Assembly (NCBI RefSeq): GCF_000699445.3
Contig: NC_067201.1
Span: 20,129,001-20,193,000, forward strand
Length of the DNA stretch: 64,000 nucleotides
Source of the DNA: Schistosoma haematobium
Taxonomy: Eukaryota; Platyhelminthes; Trematoda; Strigeidida; Schistosomatidae
Reading direction: 5' to 3'
Position 1 is the stretch's first letter, and the number at the start of each line of letters is the position of its first letter. The translations under genes were made by a program, and so were the position numbers. The notes below the pieces were generated by a model, which was not told the origin of the DNA, searched no databases, and saw nothing but the letters and a program-made list of their open reading frames with translations. Shown piece after piece: positions 29,601-37,624 of the stretch.

Positions 29601-32600
29601 AAAGCACTGGGTTGTCCACTTTCCTCATTTTTTCCCTTTTTTATAGACATTCTTTTAGAGATAATAATCACCGTATAACTTTCTAGGGGATTATTTCCTA
29701 CCAGATTTTCATTACAATTAAGGATACGCCGGCAACATAGCACTATTCAGTGAAGACGGTGAGAAAATGCAGTCTTTAGACCACCATATACAACAATGCA
29801 AGTATGTTTCGGATGCGTTTCTCCCCATATAAAATTAAAATGTTGCTTCAGGATTGGTTTGCGTCAACACCTGAAGTAATAATAGGGAGTGGAGTAGTTC
29901 ACCGCTTTAACCACTTTACTTACCTAGGAATTCTCATTATTGTCTGACAAAATCTCAGTTGACTTTTATGAACTTGAGCCACTCGTGGACTGGACGAGAT
30001 ATTCATTATAAATTGTTCAAATTCGGTAAATACTGATCTTCTACTCGTCAAATTATATACTTTTGTAAACCGAACTGTTAAATATAAAATTACATGGTCT
30101 CTCCGATGAGTACATGAGTCAAGGTACTAAACAAGTTAGCTATAAGAATGAATAAACAGACAATCAACATATCGGACATGACCACTAAATGCCCTGGTAC
30201 GGTCAAGAGTGGGGGGAGTCATCTCTCCCTCTCCAAATGCCCTCACAAAGCCACGCATATACAGCCACTCACAGGGAAGTCCTGCTCACTCCCTTATCGC
30301 GACGGCGGTGTTGTTTGCGAAATTAAGAGTACCAAAAGCGAATGTCCGGCGCTTTAACCAAGTTGATGGACACGAAGAGTTCACCTAGGTGAGTTGGAAA
30401 ACCCTGATTCCAAACCAATGGGCTCCAGTATCCTGAAGGAACAAATAGCGGATGAACCAATTATTGGTCACCGGCTACCATGTGACTGCATCTCCTGACG
30501 TTGTTCCACTGCCTTGTGGACCAGACCTTTAGGTCGAAGGCTCCGAGTGTGGCCTTTTAAGAAAACCACCTGCTTCAGTCTGAGCACCCGAACAGTACCA
30601 CAGCCTAAACACAAATCAAGTAACTTGTGTGGTGCATATGTATTCGGTGCCCGCTTGTATCAATATATATGTGTTCAAATAAATAAATGAATAAATAAAA
30701 CATGACCACCTTGCTGTTTCTTCTAGCTTTCAAAATGCAAAATGATCATGAGGTACCAGGACAATATGGAGATCATTTAACTTGGAACAGCGATAGGACA
30801 CCTGAAGAGCCAAATGTATTTCGACAATATAACATTAATATATTTATATGAACATTTCCAGGGCTAAACAGAAATTGATTTCCGATTATATAAAAGATAT
30901 ATGTGAAAGTTACATTTTAATGGTCCTAATGATTGAAATTTGAGTCATTTTAATATTATTATCAAAATCTTCGATTATTTTACTGAAAAAGTTCGAACTA
31001 GTTTGTCAGACGGAATGTTCAAATTATTTTAATCGTTTTGTTCGTTGTGATTAATCAAATATAATTTTTATTGATTGATACCATTAACCATCATTGAAAA
31101 CCTGAAAGCACTGTACGGCCATTTCGTACTATTGTGGGACTCCTCCTTGGCGGTGGATATCCACGATACCACCTCGCGGGATTCGAACCCAAGGCCTTGA
31201 ATGACATGGCTCAAAATCGTTTGTAATGGCGCAGGTGTTCTCCCAAATTCTAATCTCAGTTCTCCTTGTTTCTTTTTTTCTTTCCAAATTTATTTCACGG
31301 GATTATACTCCTTGAATAACATGTTCCAACCCTAATCTTTCCGATTACTGCCTATACTCTTACTACCTCTACGACTACGGGATTTGAATCGATAATTACA
31401 TCTCTGTGCTAATATGGTATGGCAACTTGAACTGATTTACATACGTACGAAATTCTACGTTGTTACTAACTCAGTCAGTCAGTCAGCTACAGCGTAGGAC
31501 CAGGCACATATATGCATCGGTCCAAGTTGCCATACCTCATTAACACAACAACAAGATGAACACCGGATTCATAAAAGTAGTTAATTCAGAGGTGGTAATA
31601 TATGAAAGAAGGATTGCATATAAGGATACAGTACAGGAAGAAAGAATTAGTTCGTAGAAAGATATGAAGCGAGTTTAATCTCTTAGTTTAAGGGAAGACA
31701 GAGAGTGTATACACCGACGCCATTGTGATCGATTCTGAGCCATGTCACCCAGAGTCTCCAACCATTTGTTACGATAGTCACGCGGACCCAACCAAGTAGT
31801 CTGCATCTCCCAACATGGCTCAGACTAGAAGTTAGTGACTTTGTGGACTGATGCCATATTTTGGTATGGCCACCCCTAACTTTCTTCCAACCATCTCCAA
31901 CACCGGTTAGCATTGCACGTCGTGGTAATCGGTGTTACTGACTGACCTATACTTATCATTTTTATGTGTAGGATTAATCCACTCTAGAATTTTGTAAAAT
32001 GCAGATTTTATGACTGCACTTATTCTATCTAAATTTCTTCATTTATCTTTTATATTAGGATGAAATAAAACGTCTTAATAAACGTAAAGAAGATTTAAAA
32101 TTATTGGTCGGTGATTTACAATCAAAAATAGATGAATTACAAGAGCAAAATGAGTAATTTCTTTTATAAAGTTATATGATGATGTTTAATATTATATAGA
32201 AAACAATTAGAGATGAGAAGTAGTGAATAGATAATATTGTGTAATAGTTGTTGAAAGTACTTTGATGAAGTTTTGTTCTCTGAGCTGGATGGTTTGGTCG
32301 TGGAGCTTTCATCGTTCTTCTGAACGACATCATCAACACAAACTTCAGATAGAAGTAGTGGTTGAAAGTACCATTTTCATCTTCTAGTCTGTTTGCTCTT
32401 TATTGTAGATAACTTGTTTTGATGTTTACTTATTGTTACAGTATTGAAAAGGATCCATCTTTTATTCTGTACAAGATGATTTGTGAGGATTCTGTTATAA
32501 CTTTAAGCCTGACTAATTATCATGTAATTTATTCGCCATTGTGCGAAACGAACGACGTTCGATCGGTATGAACAGCCTAGCATCCCCTTACTAAACCTTT

Positions 32601-35600
32601 GTTTGCCTAGCTTGTTCAGTTTAGTTCAGAATGTTAATACCAGCTTCCACTATACGAACTATTTATTTCAAACATACGTGACTTATATACTAGGCAAACA
32701 GACAGCATCACACCTTAAAATAGGAAATATCATTTGTACAAGTTCAAGCCAAAAAGTGGCTGTGAACGTGGGAGACGGTAGTTTATAAACCGAACATAAT
32801 TTAGGAACAGTAAATCGTATAATAATAATCTATAGGTCAAAATGAAGCTTATAATAAGGAGAATATAGATATACATAATCTAGCTACTGAATAGCTATAC
32901 AATAAGAATAAATATAGAATATTAGTCCATTAATAAGTCTCGGAAGTTACCCGTAATTTAATCTTCACTATGATATAACACCTCCTCTTTTCTGAAGATT
33001 CGAAGTTTAGATCCTGATTTTTTAAAAAATATCTGTAACTTTTAATTCCTTCACGTTGTCCTCCCCCCCACAAAATAATGTTGGATCCTTATATCACCAA
33101 GTTACAATTAATATTTAGGATATATTTCTCGTATTGAATAGAGAATCCAATAGAAATGATTAGATGGTGGTAAAGGATATTTGATTTGAGGTCATCAGCG
33201 TTTGATTCTTCTGAAACATAACAAACTCGCTGTACTGATGAATCACAGAGTAAAAAATAATTCTCATATACTGACAGTTGAAAAGGCTGTTTTATCTCAT
33301 AGAATCCAAGTTATATAGTTTTTTTATACAAACTTTTCTCAACCAGTGTTTTACAGCTCACACTTTGCTATTAAACCAATGTACAATCTTTAAGCTCTTC
33401 TTTACTTGAGAATGAAACGATTTAATTTTCTTTTATATATCTCTACTTGTTTAATATGTAAACTCAAATGAATGGTGAGTTTTCATCTTTATCTTTATGA
33501 TTTCATTGTTTATCTCTCACATTACTGTTCACTGCTTCTGATCGTCGTACATCCACAAGAATTGAATGAAGTACAAAACGGTTTTATGTGGAATTTCTCC
33601 TGTCCAATATATTTTCGCATAACTTGAAATAATTTTATCACTGATGGTTTGTTTGTTGTTAATGAATATGTTACAGCAACAGTTATCACTTGTGACGTAT
33701 CAGTACCATGTGATGGATGTATATTTTTATTGATTATGTTGTTTTATATTATACGACAATATACTGAAATATCTAATTATTTTAGTCTTTATTCAAAGCT
33801 TCGGTCTGGGCGCACCCAAGCAGTATCCCAGCTCTCAAATATATCGAATGATTTATGTCGCGCATATCTGTTTGGCGCCTCCTTAAACCAATGTTTATGA
33901 GTTGGAATAAAACAATAAAGCATAAAAGCTCCCCCGTTATCTTTCAACTTCTTTCTCCTAACTCGTGTGCATTCTATATGGTTGATTTATTATTGTGTAT
34001 TAGTCATCAATCTGTCTAGCCTCATTTAAACCAGTACTGTATTAGAAGTAGTTCTCAGTATTTTTTGCTTTGTATTCACCAATTACAAATTGTAACAGTA
34101 GTAGTGTTTAAAGATCACTAATATTTTATTTAGTCCAACATGACATTTCCTAGTCTTAATTCAGCTAATTTTGTAGAAAATGCTATCCGTGTATATTGTT
34201 CTATTTAGAATGATTTTCTAAATAAGGCTAATCTCTTTTTTACACAGATTGTCACTGAATTACGATGAAAGCTTAGAGTTGGGATGAATCTGATGATGTC
34301 TGTACTCAAATCTACAACAATATGTAATTAGAATTAGTCTGCATTACGACAACACTTTTTTCAATTGAAATATTAACCAACGTAGAGAAAATGATATCTA
34401 TTCTCCTTTGATATACATATGTCATCAAAATAGACAACAAACTTTATGAAACATTTGAATAATTCATGTGAAACGAAAATGTTGTAAGAATGACCAGTGA
34501 CTTGGTTGTTAAACCATCTAACTGTTAATCAACAGACCACAAGTTTAAAGGCTAGTCTAACGACTTCATTATAGAAAATAGTATCACTAACTCTCATTCA
34601 ACAAACAATGTGGCTTAAAGCTGAGTAGACAGACTTATAAACGTTAAATGAGTACTACAACAATAATAGAACAATATAACGAGTTTATTATTGAATCAAG
34701 GATATCAGCTCGAACAAAAATTTTAACTATATATGTATGTACTGTTTGATAACAAATTCCTGCTTCGGTTTGGGCACCTGGGCAGTATCACAGTCCTCAC
34801 ACATATCGAATGAGATTTGTGTGGCGCATATGTATTTGTTGCCTCTTTGTACCAATATCTATGTGTTGCAATAAATAAATAATGATAACAAATTCGTTGA
34901 AAACAGATCCCATCGCTGAACTACGTGATTTTAATGTTCAAAAAGGGGAATTATATACCAACCGGAAATAAGTGATGAACTTACATCTGTTTAGTGATGT
35001 TCACCATAAAAACCCATCTAACTTTTTGACTTTATAATTTATAGGACGATAAACAAACCATACCTATCCCTAATCAACCATTCTAAGTTATTAGTTGTTT
35101 CTATCTAATGTTGCACAATGATAAGTTCTTTTCGACGTTTACATCTTTCTAAATTCCTTGAAAATACAGTATTTCCTTTCGGATTTTTTTAAACCATAGA
35201 TCTATGTCACAGCGTTGGCGCGATCGTGCAAGTTTAATCGATAAATTAGAAAAACAAGTAGAACAAATGCGTCATAACTGGGATGAAGAACAAAAAGTTC
35301 TCATTGACGAACGAGATACAGCACGAAAAGAAATCAGGTGAGTTTATTTCATATATTTTGACTGGATTCTTGTATATGTTTTAGTTAGAATTACGTATTT
35401 TATCATGTAAAATAAACTGCGTCCCCAAAGCGAACCTACATGTATATACAGAACCGATGGACGTTAGAAATGTAAACCAACCACCAGACACATTGATGCG
35501 TTATTTAAACCAGGAATTATACGGGAATCGGCTGTGAAATTAGTCACTATGACCCTCTTGGCAGTGTTAAGAACATCCTCACAGAAGAGCATTACGAAAG

Positions 35601-37363
35601 TGTCTTGAAATAACGAAATTCAATCTAAATTCTTTTCTTTTTCATCTTCCTTTGTTCGCCAGCAAAATACGCACCGGACGCTTACTTATTTGATAAATAT
35701 GTTAGTTTGCCTATTATTTTAAACAAACTATTTGCATCGATGCACACATGTCACTTAATTTATGTTCTTTTTTACAAGTACATTACATTCACAAATGCAA
35801 GCTATGGACGAGAGATTTCGTCAACAGCTATCGTCTACTGAAGAAATGAACGATTTGGCAATGAATCGTGTGAAGAATGAAGCAGAACAATTACGTATAG
35901 CTTGTGAAACACGTGTAGCTGAAGTAAGTTCACTTGTTCCTAAGGGAAAACTTCGGCTTAGAATATGGGAAAAGGTCAGATTGTTTTAACGATTTCTCGA
36001 GGATTTCTTCGTAGTTTAAAATATAAATATTTAAATTATATCATCAACTCGACTACGTTTTCTGATTTGGGAACACTTGAAGTTAATGTCTATTCAGATT
36101 AAACAGCAGATAGAAACAACTTACTAAGTACAAGTCTGTGTACTCGACTTTAAGCTACACTTAAGAAGTGAATGTTGATGACATTTAGTCAGTTGCAACG
36201 TAGGACCAGGCACATATATGCGTCATTAGCATAACAAGATGAACACCAAATTCATAGTAGTTACTTCAAAGGCAGTAATATATAAAAGACTGTATATGAG
36301 GATGGTTGCTTGCACCAAATTAGGTGAAGTAGCACCTTAGTGGAGTACTTTAATCCTAAGAATTAAACAGTACCATAACTAGTTTTCCACTGTGTATGAA
36401 AACTGACCACTTCTTATGAATTCAAGAGTAATGTTGGATTTTTTTAAATAACAAATTATTTGGATATAAGTATCACCCAAAACAATAGGACAGATTGGAG
36501 GAAAGAACCAGTATCAAGATTAAGTAAACTGACTGACCAAATAACTTTACAGAAAAAAGGTTTGGACGTAAAAAACCAGTCGTGGGTTTTAAATTATAAT
36601 CAGAGTGAAAATAATAACTAGAAACATTATCTTTAAAGACAAAAGTCAATTTTCCAACCATGAATACTTAAAACCTACATAGCTCTGAGAAGTGAATGAT
36701 CAACAAATCTTCGTAAATCCTAAGTATTTCTAGACATAGGTTGATTAGATTAAATAATAGTCCCTTATCCTTATAAAACCATGCAGGAATGAACTCTTGC
36801 ATAAAAGATAAAGGAAAACTCTGGCTATGGTTGGTATGTGTAGCTCCAGAGAAGGTTTAAATGTATACAGCGGTGTTTCAAATGGAGTACATCTTTTATA
36901 GAACATATAAGAAGGTTAATCGAAGCTTGGCTCCAGAAGATAATATTTATCACATTTATTTTTTAACTGAACAGATGATTTTATTTTTAGTTAGATTATC
37001 AAGGATCTTAATATTGAACTCCAGAATACGATATTTAATTCCTCGGACATTATAATTCCTTATTTTAGTCTCTAAAAGTGTAATAGAACAACCTGAACCA
37101 ACACACTTTTAGGGTGAACTCTATATTTCGTAATTTTAATTTTCTTCGAACATCTAGAGCTAATTAGACAATAGTTTTATCATGTTGACAAGAAAATTCT
37201 TTACTTTCATCCTACTTTTAAACAGGTGGAATCAGAAATGCGTACAATTCTTCTAGAAGCAGAAAATTCAAGAAAAGCTACACAAGAAAGACTTAGATGT
37301 ATATCAGCAGCATTATGTGCTCCAATCTCACCGCATAGCAAAATCCATTGCATTAACACCTAA
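5660..37363 (+). CDS. LRRCC1: LRRCC1-like centrosomal coiled-coil protein, last 20 coding exons (5' end outside window)
   Basis: Twenty exons join with perfect phase agreement: 5660-5864, 7632-7702, 7753-7844, 9969-10068, 11373-11479, 12251-12331, 13541-13671, 15670-15786, 16297-16381, 17159-17272, 19965-20036, 22497-22571, 23670-23769, 25341-25429, 26655-26729, 29289-29402, 32059-32153, 35200-35337, 35779-35923, 37226-37363 (stop TAA 37361-37363). All introns are GT-AG, from 50 nt to about 3.0 kb. The product (about 713 residues here) begins with a serine/asparagine-rich linker and then is almost continuous charged coiled coil. The diagnostic stretch is in exons 13-15: [22 protein letters not shown] split over a junction, then [17 protein letters not shown]. 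From memory of the family this matches the C-terminal half of vertebrate LRRCC1 (CLERC), a centriole/centrosome protein; the N-terminal leucine-rich repeats would lie upstream of the window. The first exon starts with two bases of a split codon, so a previous exon must exist. Orthology rests on my recall of that motif; a generic centrosomal coiled-coil protein is the alternative. Confidence 0.82.
6003..6140 (-). repeat. Degenerate tRNA-promoter SINE with hammerhead motif (Sm-alpha-like)
   Basis: On the minus strand the copy starts with an excellent pol III A box (TAGCTCAGTGG), followed by a B box (GATCGAATCT) and then a hammerhead-like core in which CTGANGA has become CCGACGA (U4 to C). Stem II and the CGAAAC segment are largely preserved. 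It faces the next copy at 6165-6262, making an inverted pair. Confidence 0.6.
6165..6262 (+). repeat. SINE 3' part with hammerhead motif (alpha type)
   Basis: It carries CTGACGA intact with a perfect GTGC/GCAC stem II. The GAAA segment reads GGAA (A13 to G), which should abolish cleavage. No A or B box remains. Confidence 0.55.
6885..7085. repeat. Short repeat with long inverted arms (copy 1)
   Basis: Inverted arms of about 35 bp (6916-6952 and 7028-7061; core TTTTCATTGGGGATTTC against its near complement) surround about 75 bp. A homologous copy lies at 20945-21180, and conserved flanks outside the arms show that the repeated unit is larger than the hairpin. No coding potential was seen; it could be a MITE or the end of a larger element. 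Confidence 0.55.
7140..7500 (+). repeat. Long SINE copy with hammerhead motif (beta type)
   Basis: It includes the left segment seen also at 18640 (motif CTAGTGACTTGAACTGAGAG), then a decayed A box, a B-box-like TTCGAATCTC and a hammerhead core with CTGAAGA, a GTCC/GGAC stem II and GAAAC all intact. Stems I and III contain mismatches next to the core (2.1/1.1 and 15.3/16.3), so activity is doubtful. Confidence 0.65.
7965..8150 (+). repeat. SINE with hammerhead motif (alpha type)
   Basis: The B box GGTTCGAGTCCC is intact. The hammerhead core reads TTGACGA (C3 to U) with CACGAAAC. The tail reads CCACTATTCATC, as in other alpha copies. Located in the LRRCC1 intron after the exon ending at 7844. 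Confidence 0.65.
8325..8450 (+). repeat. SINE fragment with hammerhead motif (alpha type)
   Basis: It holds a B-box remnant (GGTTTGAGTCCC) followed by a hammerhead core TTGATGA (C3 to U) with a good GTCC/GGAC stem II and CGAAAT. The tail ends CCACTATCCAT. Confidence 0.6.
10085..10255 (-). repeat. SINE with hammerhead motif (beta type)
   Basis: The minus strand shows TTAAGCGTTCGCG after the A box, a B box (AGTTCGAATCCC), then CTGAGGA intact. The second half of the core is damaged (GTCAAAAC instead of GGACGAAAC). It begins 17 bp after the LRRCC1 exon ending at 10068. Confidence 0.65.
10300..10475 (-). repeat. Second SINE fragment in tandem with the previous one (beta type)
   Basis: The same orientation as the copy at 10085-10255, about 50 bp away. 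The hammerhead core reads TTGAGGA (C3 to U) and GTGAAAC. The box-B part is a remnant (GGGTCCGAATCTT). Confidence 0.55.
11575..11740 (-). repeat. SINE with hammerhead motif (alpha type)
   Basis: The minus strand shows an A-box-like CGCTAAGTGGATAACG, a B box GGATTCGAGTC, the stem-loop GAGTGAACATCAACTC, and a hammerhead core TTGATGA (C3 to U) followed by GGGCGAAAC. It abuts a + strand copy at 11740, making an inverted pair. Confidence 0.7.
11741..11835 (+). repeat. SINE 3' fragment with hammerhead motif (alpha type)
   Basis: It starts head-to-head with the preceding minus copy. The hammerhead core CCGACGA (U4 to C) is followed by a GGACGAAAC half-core. The tail is CACTATCTAT. Confidence 0.6.
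12800..12985 (+). repeat. SINE with hammerhead motif (beta type), degenerate
   Basis: The A box reads TGGTTTAGAGGTTAGATG and the B box is damaged (GGATTCAATATCC). The hammerhead core TTGAGAA carries both a C3 and a G8 change, although stem II and GGACGAAAC are intact. Confidence 0.6.
13108..13440 (+). repeat. Dispersed repeat of about 330 bp, copy 1
   Basis: Homologous in inverse orientation to 23270-23590. Both contain a stretch that in the other copy reads as a 60-residue frame starting [20 protein letters not shown] and both end in the sequence AAGAATCTAAGCTCTAGATA or its complement. No family was recognised. Confidence 0.5.
13890..14000 (-). mobile_element. RTE family-B fragment
   Basis: A short piece matching the start of the longer fragment at 16610-17100 (TGGAGCATAGGCCACCGACC and following). 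On the minus strand it corresponds to the C-terminal end of the RT ORF. It breaks off near 14000. Confidence 0.6.
14085..14640 (-). mobile_element. RTE 3' fragment (family D)
   Basis: The 3' tail lies at 14085 (TCAG repeat, then AGCTACAACGTATGGTCAGG) and the ORF end at 14204-14550 on the minus strand. Related to 31487-31940. It encodes the RTE C-terminus ([10 protein letters not shown] and similar) with several stops. It lies in the LRRCC1 intron between 13671 and 15670. Confidence 0.65.
15225..15500 (+). repeat. Best preserved SINE with hammerhead ribozyme motif (beta type)
   Basis: Intact A box (TGGTCTAGAGGTTAAGCG, from about 15315) and B box (GGTTCGAGTCCC, about 15358). The hammerhead spans 15389-15434: stem I GCACTG/CAGTGC, CTGAGGA (15395-15401), stem II 15402-15416, GAAA (15417-15420), a short stem III ACGGCCGT and C17 at 15428, so cleavage would fall after 15428. 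All core bases are present; the only defect is one C-A mismatch in stem II. Confidence 0.8.
15389..15434 (+). ncRNA. Hammerhead ribozyme, possibly still active
   Basis: A self-cleaving RNA fold of the type known from schistosome Sm-alpha repeats. Stem I has 6 bp, CUGAGGA and GAAA are complete, stem III is a minimal ACG/CGU helix and the cleavage triplet is GUC. Stem II has one internal mismatch (GUCC facing GAAC), which should weaken but not necessarily abolish folding. It lies in sense orientation in an intron of the LRRCC1-like gene, so it would also be present in that pre-mRNA. Confidence 0.6.
15815..16115 (-). repeat. SINE with hammerhead motif (beta type), long copy
   Basis: The minus strand shows an A box region with GGTCTAGAGGTTAAGCG intact and the left segment (CTAGTGAGAAGC) at 16080-16090. 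The hammerhead core is damaged (TTGAGTA, ATGGAAC). It lies about 320 bp from the + copy at 15225, in opposite orientation and with the exon 15670-15786 between them. Confidence 0.6.
16610..17100 (-). mobile_element. RTE family-B fragment (RT C-terminus)
   Basis: The minus strand encodes fragments such as [20 protein letters not shown] and a [20 protein letters not shown] basic segment, matching the C-terminal end of the ORF whose more upstream part is seen at 1-650. It ends about 60 bp before the LRRCC1 exon at 17159, so it sits next to that exon's 3' splice site. Confidence 0.65.
17395..17860 (-). mobile_element. Probable solo LTR
   Basis: A block with higher GC than its surroundings. On the minus strand a TATA-like box (CTATAAAAACCC, near 17540) is followed by a pyrimidine-rich start region, and the block ends ...CATGATTACA. 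A 166-residue open frame crosses it but has no recognisable motif and a GTG start, so I regard it as chance. I found no clear target-site duplication, so the ends are approximate. Confidence 0.35.
18640..18995 (+). repeat. Long SINE copy with hammerhead motif (beta type)
   Basis: About 150 bp of left segment (CTAGTGAGAAGCAGTGACC), then an A-box region (GGCTCAGTTGTCTAG), a B box (GGGTTCGAATCCC), the hammerhead and the 3' tail CCATGGTGGTCTAGCTTC. Stems I, II and GAAAC look good, but the core reads CTGAGAA (G8 to A), which should inactivate it. Confidence 0.7.
19140..19345 (-). mobile_element. RTE 3' fragment (family A)
   Basis: The TCAGTCAGTC tail at 19155 and the following 180 bp match the 3' UTR of the element at 651-4830 and of the copy at 37637. 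It is 5'-truncated before the ORF. Confidence 0.7.
20945..21180. repeat. Short repeat with long inverted arms (copy 2)
   Basis: Homologous to 6885-7085; the inverted arms are at about 20980-21015 and 21112-21145. The spacer is about 20 bp longer than in copy 1. Confidence 0.55.
21415..21690 (+). repeat. Palindromic SINE: inverted 3' half followed by full copy (beta type)
   Basis: 21415-21504 is the reversed 3' half (tail plus hammerhead, core TTGAGGA on the minus strand). 21505-21690 is a + strand copy with A box (TGGTCTAATGGTTGAACG), B box (GGGTTCGAATC), hammerhead with CTGAGGA intact, and tail. The two 3' halves pair over about 95 bp. In the + hammerhead, G10.1 has become T and stem III has an A-C mismatch. 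Confidence 0.7.
22637..22996 (+). repeat. Dispersed repeat R, copy 1
   Basis: Contains the conserved block from GGTCACCGGCTACCATGTGA through TGTGTGGCACATATGTATTC to the end CAATATTTATGCGTTCAAATAAA. Other copies are at 25472-25770 (-), 30165-30695 (+), 33795-33915 (+), 34755-34880 (+) and 55965-56200 (+). It begins 65 bp after the LRRCC1 exon ending at 22571. Confidence 0.65.
23270..23590 (-). repeat. Dispersed repeat of about 330 bp, copy 2
   Basis: The reverse complement matches 13108-13440. In this copy a 60-residue frame (23402-23584) beginning [20 protein letters not shown] is open; in the other it is broken. It may be a piece of a larger element. Confidence 0.5.
24235..24475 (+). repeat. 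SINE with hammerhead motif (beta type)
   Basis: A box GTCTAGATGTTAAGCG and B box GGGTTCGAATCTT are recognisable, and the tail CCATGGTGGTCTAGC is intact. The core reads TTGAGAA (C3 and G8 changed) and stem II ends GAAC. Confidence 0.65.
25472..25770 (-). repeat. Dispersed repeat R, copy 2
   Basis: On the minus strand GTGTGGCCCCCTAAGAAAAC to the AAATAAATA end matches the copy at 22637. It starts 42 bp after the exon ending at 25429. An 88-residue minus-strand frame here (25503-25769) is a by-product of the repeat. Confidence 0.6.
26755..27005 (-). repeat. SINE with hammerhead motif (beta type)
   Basis: The minus strand carries the left segment, an A-box remnant, a damaged B box (ATCGAAGGTC) and a core TTGAGGA (C3 to U) with GATGAAAC. 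It faces a + fragment at 27030-27150. Confidence 0.55.
27030..27150 (+). repeat. SINE fragment (beta type)
   Basis: Contains GGGTCCTGGGTTC of the B-box region and the tail ATTACTTCCAGATTTTCAATGG, but the hammerhead middle is deleted. Confidence 0.45.
28060..28170 (+). repeat. Strongly decayed SINE (alpha type)
   Basis: Recognisable only by GACTGGGATGCAGATACGTCC, a core remnant ctaATGATTTTAAAATAGGAT, and the tail CTACTGCTAGC. Confidence 0.4.
28370..28600 (+). repeat. SINE with hammerhead motif and inverted tail (beta type)
   Basis: The first 38 bp (TATGAGTCAGTTGAAGCTAG and neighbours) are the complement of the element's own tail at 28550-28590, as in the copy at 21415. The B box GGTTCGAATCCC is intact. 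The hammerhead has a perfect stem II and GAAAC, but the core reads CTAAGGA (G5 to A). Confidence 0.65.
29555..29615 (-). repeat. SINE tail fragment (beta type)
   Basis: Only the tail and the start of the ribozyme 3' strand remain (ATAGAAAACCTGAAAGCACT on the + strand). It is followed directly by an RT remnant. Confidence 0.45.
29620..29980 (+). mobile_element. Degenerate RTE reverse-transcriptase fragment (family A)
   Basis: Aligns with about 3640-4020 of the element at 651-4830: GTCCACTTTCCTCATTTTT corresponds to the PLSPFLF box, and AAATGTTGCTTCAGGATTGG is identical in both. Numerous frameshifts and deletions mark it as an old copy. Confidence 0.65.
30165..30695 (+). repeat. Dispersed repeat R, longest copy
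   Basis: Adds about 200 bp 5' to the block shared with 22637 (CCCTGGTACGGTCAAGAGTG to GGACACGAAGAGTTCACC) and ends with CAATATATATGTGTTCAAAT and an AATAAATGAATAAATAAA tail. This is probably closest to full length. No long ORF was seen. Confidence 0.65.
31080..31200 (-). repeat. SINE fragment with hammerhead motif (beta type)
   Basis: The minus strand shows the B box GGGTTCGAATCCCGCG and a damaged core (CAAGGAGGAGTCCC, TACGAAAT). It is cut at 31200 by the RTE fragment. Confidence 0.6.
31201..31480 (+). mobile_element. RTE 3' fragment (family A)
   Basis: It begins in the last codons of the ORF (AATGACATGGCTCAAAATCG, equivalent to 4527 in the long copy) and runs through the 3' UTR to the TCAGTCAGTC tail. 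It is joined tail to tail to the next element. Confidence 0.75.
31481..31940 (-). mobile_element. RTE 3' fragment (family D)
   Basis: On the minus strand 31683-31913 encodes [20 protein letters not shown] then [11 protein letters not shown], the standard RTE C-terminus, followed by the 3' UTR with CAGGCACATATATGCATCGG. It is truncated at 31940. Confidence 0.7.
32260..32400 (+). repeat. Dispersed repeat fragment
   Basis: TTGATGAAGTTTTGTTCTCT followed by GAGCTGGATGGTTTGGTCGT also occurs, reversed, at 39185-39330, and more distantly at 8460-8560. No domain was recognised; it may be part of a larger retroelement. Confidence 0.4.
33795..33915 (+). repeat. Dispersed repeat R, 3' fragment
   Basis: CTTCGGTCTGGGCGCACCCA through CCAATGTTTATGAGTTGGAA and TAAAACAATAAA. 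Confidence 0.5.
34755..34880 (+). repeat. Dispersed repeat R, 3' fragment
   Basis: CTTCGGTTTGGGCACCTGGG to ACCAATATCTATGTGTTGCA and AATAAATAAA. Confidence 0.55.
36185..36310 (-). mobile_element. RTE 3' UTR fragment (family D)
   Basis: CAGTTGCAACGTAGGACCAG and the following bases match the 3' UTR at 31487, with a short internal deletion. Confidence 0.5.
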
Positions 37364-37624
37364 CTGGTGTTTTTTTTTTCAAATACTGAGGGGAAAAACA
37401 CTGCGAACGGATTCACAAAACTACATGAATCTTTGGCTTGAAAAAATGCTGGACTGATTAGAATTAGTTTGCTAAAACAGTACTTAAAAATTCCTTTTTG
37501 GATTGATTCATCTCTATGGTTCGGTTGTGCGATTTGTTTTCTGCTATTTTTAAACAACATTATTTACCTCATATGTAAATAACTGGCGGATAACTAAAAG
37601 TGTATATAAATAACCAGTTTATTA
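37364..37624. other. 3' flank of the LRRCC1-like gene
   Basis: Starts with a T-rich run after the stop codon. I see no canonical AATAAA close by. A 66-codon minus-strand frame here has no recognisable content. Confidence 0.3.
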
